From positions 1 through 50,911 of the forward strand of contig JAFWRA010000070.1 of NCBI GenBank assembly GCA_017508895.1: DNA of 50,911 bases, written 5' to 3'. Below are positions 50,104-50,911 of the stretch, piece by piece (within the stretch, counting starts at the first letter, position 1; each line of letters begins with the position of its first letter). Origin of the DNA: Bacteroidales bacterium (GTDB taxonomy: Bacteria; Bacteroidota; Bacteroidia; Bacteroidales; F082). The translations under genes and the position numbers were made by a program. The notes below the pieces were generated by a model. It was not told the origin of the DNA. It ran no database searches and saw only the letters and a list, made by a program, of their open reading frames with translations.

Positions 50104-50911
50104 TCAGAAATTGATGCTGAACCCAAAGTTCGCCGTATGGTAAGTCTGGGCATGAGCTTCATCAAATGTAGGCAGAATGTCGTATTGGGCAAAGAAGCCT
50201 AAGTTGTTACCGCCGATGCGCAGCGTGGCATCCAGCTTAAAGCGGTTCACATAATAGTCGCTATGCACCTTGTTCACGTCTCCATTTCGGAACACGATCT
50301 TGGTCCAAGTGTCGACGCGCAAGCCTCCCGTGACGCCGGCTGCGACATAAAAATGACGGGTAGGACGCATCTCAACCATCAACGGTGCTTGGATATACAG
50401 CACACCTAGTTTGCTTCTCTTCACCGCTGACACCGCAGGGTCAATCCATTCTGTTTCAAGTTGATTCGCGCCTTTGGTCAGACGGACCGGGTGATTGAAA
50501 CTATAGTTGTTCCATCCCAAACCGATACCAGTGTAAAGGCCTGCCGTATGACGGCGGTTGAAAGCGATACCCACATCGGCGATGTTGAAATTGAACACCC
50601 AACTCCTCAAGGGGCGCAATTCCAAATAATTAGTTCCCGCCGAGTTAGGGCCCATCAACAGGTTCAAACCCGCCTCAAAGCCGTTCCAGTTGGCATCGTA
50701 AAGGAGGCTCTTTTTTACGGGACGCTTGCCTTTGGATTCAGGTTTTTCAGGCTCATCTTTCCTCGACTCTGGACTATTGTATTGGTAATCATAATGATAC
50801 TCATGGTTTCCGCCATACTTTTTCTCAAAACGATCTCCCCATTTCTCCATTTTGCGGCCCCATTCTTCCATATCGGCTCCCCACTTTTCCATGTCTTGCT
50901 CAAACTTTTCC
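50104..50911 (-). CDS. Outer-membrane beta-barrel protein with W-G heptad repeats (partial)
   Basis: The frame is open from the window edge to the stop at 50104; an ATG at 50892 exists, but the repeat pattern continues upstream of it, so the real start is outside. The visible N-terminal part is a tandem repeat of seven residues: DMEKWGA, DMEEWGR, KMEKWGD, RFEKKYG. It is followed by a His/Tyr-rich and then Pro/Lys-rich linker (about 35-75) and a barrel domain of the OMP_b-brl_2 type (WNGFEAGLNLLMGP, AGLYTGIGLGWNNYSF, LYIQAPLMVEMRPTRHFYV, LGFFAQYDILPTF, final FGFSINF). The aromatic end fits barrel insertion. It is convergent with the sigma / anti-sigma pair. Confidence 0.8.
   Translation of the reverse strand, partial: EKFEQDMEKWGADMEEWGRKMEKWGDRFEKKYGGNHEYHYDYQYNSPESRKDEPEKPESKGKRPVKKSLLYDANWNGFEAGLNLLMGPNSAGTNYLELRPLRSWVFNFNIADVGIAFNRRHTAGLYTGIGLGWNNYSFNHPVRLTKGANQLETEWIDPAVSAVKRSKLGVLYIQAPLMVEMRPTRHFYVAAGVTGGLRVDTWTKIVFRNGDVNKVHSDYYVNRFKLDATLRIGGNNLGFFAQYDILPTFDEAHAQTYHTANFGFSINF

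Overview
The window reads as a chromosomal segment of an uncultured-type member of the Bacteroidales (phylum Bacteroidota). The reasons are the repeated TAnnTTTG promoter box upstream of most transcription units, the order DUF6089 - uppS - bamA - skp - skp, a DUF2723 membrane protein, an eukaryotic-type GlgB, and many secreted proteins whose signal peptides end in A-Q. I cannot name a genus. No phage, integrase, transposase, rRNA or CRISPR array is visible; one tRNA gene (Gln, UUG) is present.

Layout. 1-479: end of a pyruvate/oxaloacetate carboxylase-type gene whose last domain looks like a biotinyl domain without the biotin lysine. 593-10446: a small outer-membrane barrel protein, then a carbohydrate block (secreted GH31, cytoplasmic GlgB, cytoplasmic GH13, secreted GH29 fucosidase) with an AAA-type ATPase in the middle; there is no SusC/SusD pair, so this is not a classical polysaccharide utilization locus. 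10476-17476: small secreted proteins, oligopeptidase B and an alpha-oxoamine synthase on the minus strand, facing an SDR-VOC pair on the plus strand. 17606-28196: a long minus-strand housekeeping block with lepA, then dprA-rsgA-nadK, then DUF6089-uppS-bamA, then two Skp/OmpH chaperones. 28269-28559 is a start-less gene remnant. 28725-36738 is plus strand: rel, a Fur-family regulator, purA with an overlapping ATP-grasp gene, and a transglutaminase lipoprotein. 36797-41711 is minus strand: tRNA-Gln and rimP-nusA-infB. 41928-47445 holds a four-gene CsgG / lipoprotein / DUF4810 / GNA1162 operon followed by a large DUF2723 protein. 47534-50911 holds lgt (minus), an ECF sigma factor with its anti-sigma candidate (plus), and a barrel protein cut by the window end (minus).

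Most unusual structure. The intergenic regions carry several families of short palindromic repeats, each with two or more copies here: TAGAGACGC type, GGGCTGYCAC type, TATGGCC type, and a 34-bp element built around TTCGACAGGCTCAGGG. One copy of the last lies in frame inside the oligopeptidase B gene and appears to have added about twelve residues next to the catalytic domain. Other leads are the CsgG operon, the oxoamine synthase/SDR/VOC divergon, the ATP-grasp gene translationally coupled to purA, 15-bp direct repeats in the leader of the ATPase gene, and W-G heptad repeats in the last protein.

All calls rest on reading motifs and spacing by eye; no database search was possible. Function names for housekeeping genes are secure. 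Names for small secreted proteins and pathway assignments are inference where stated.
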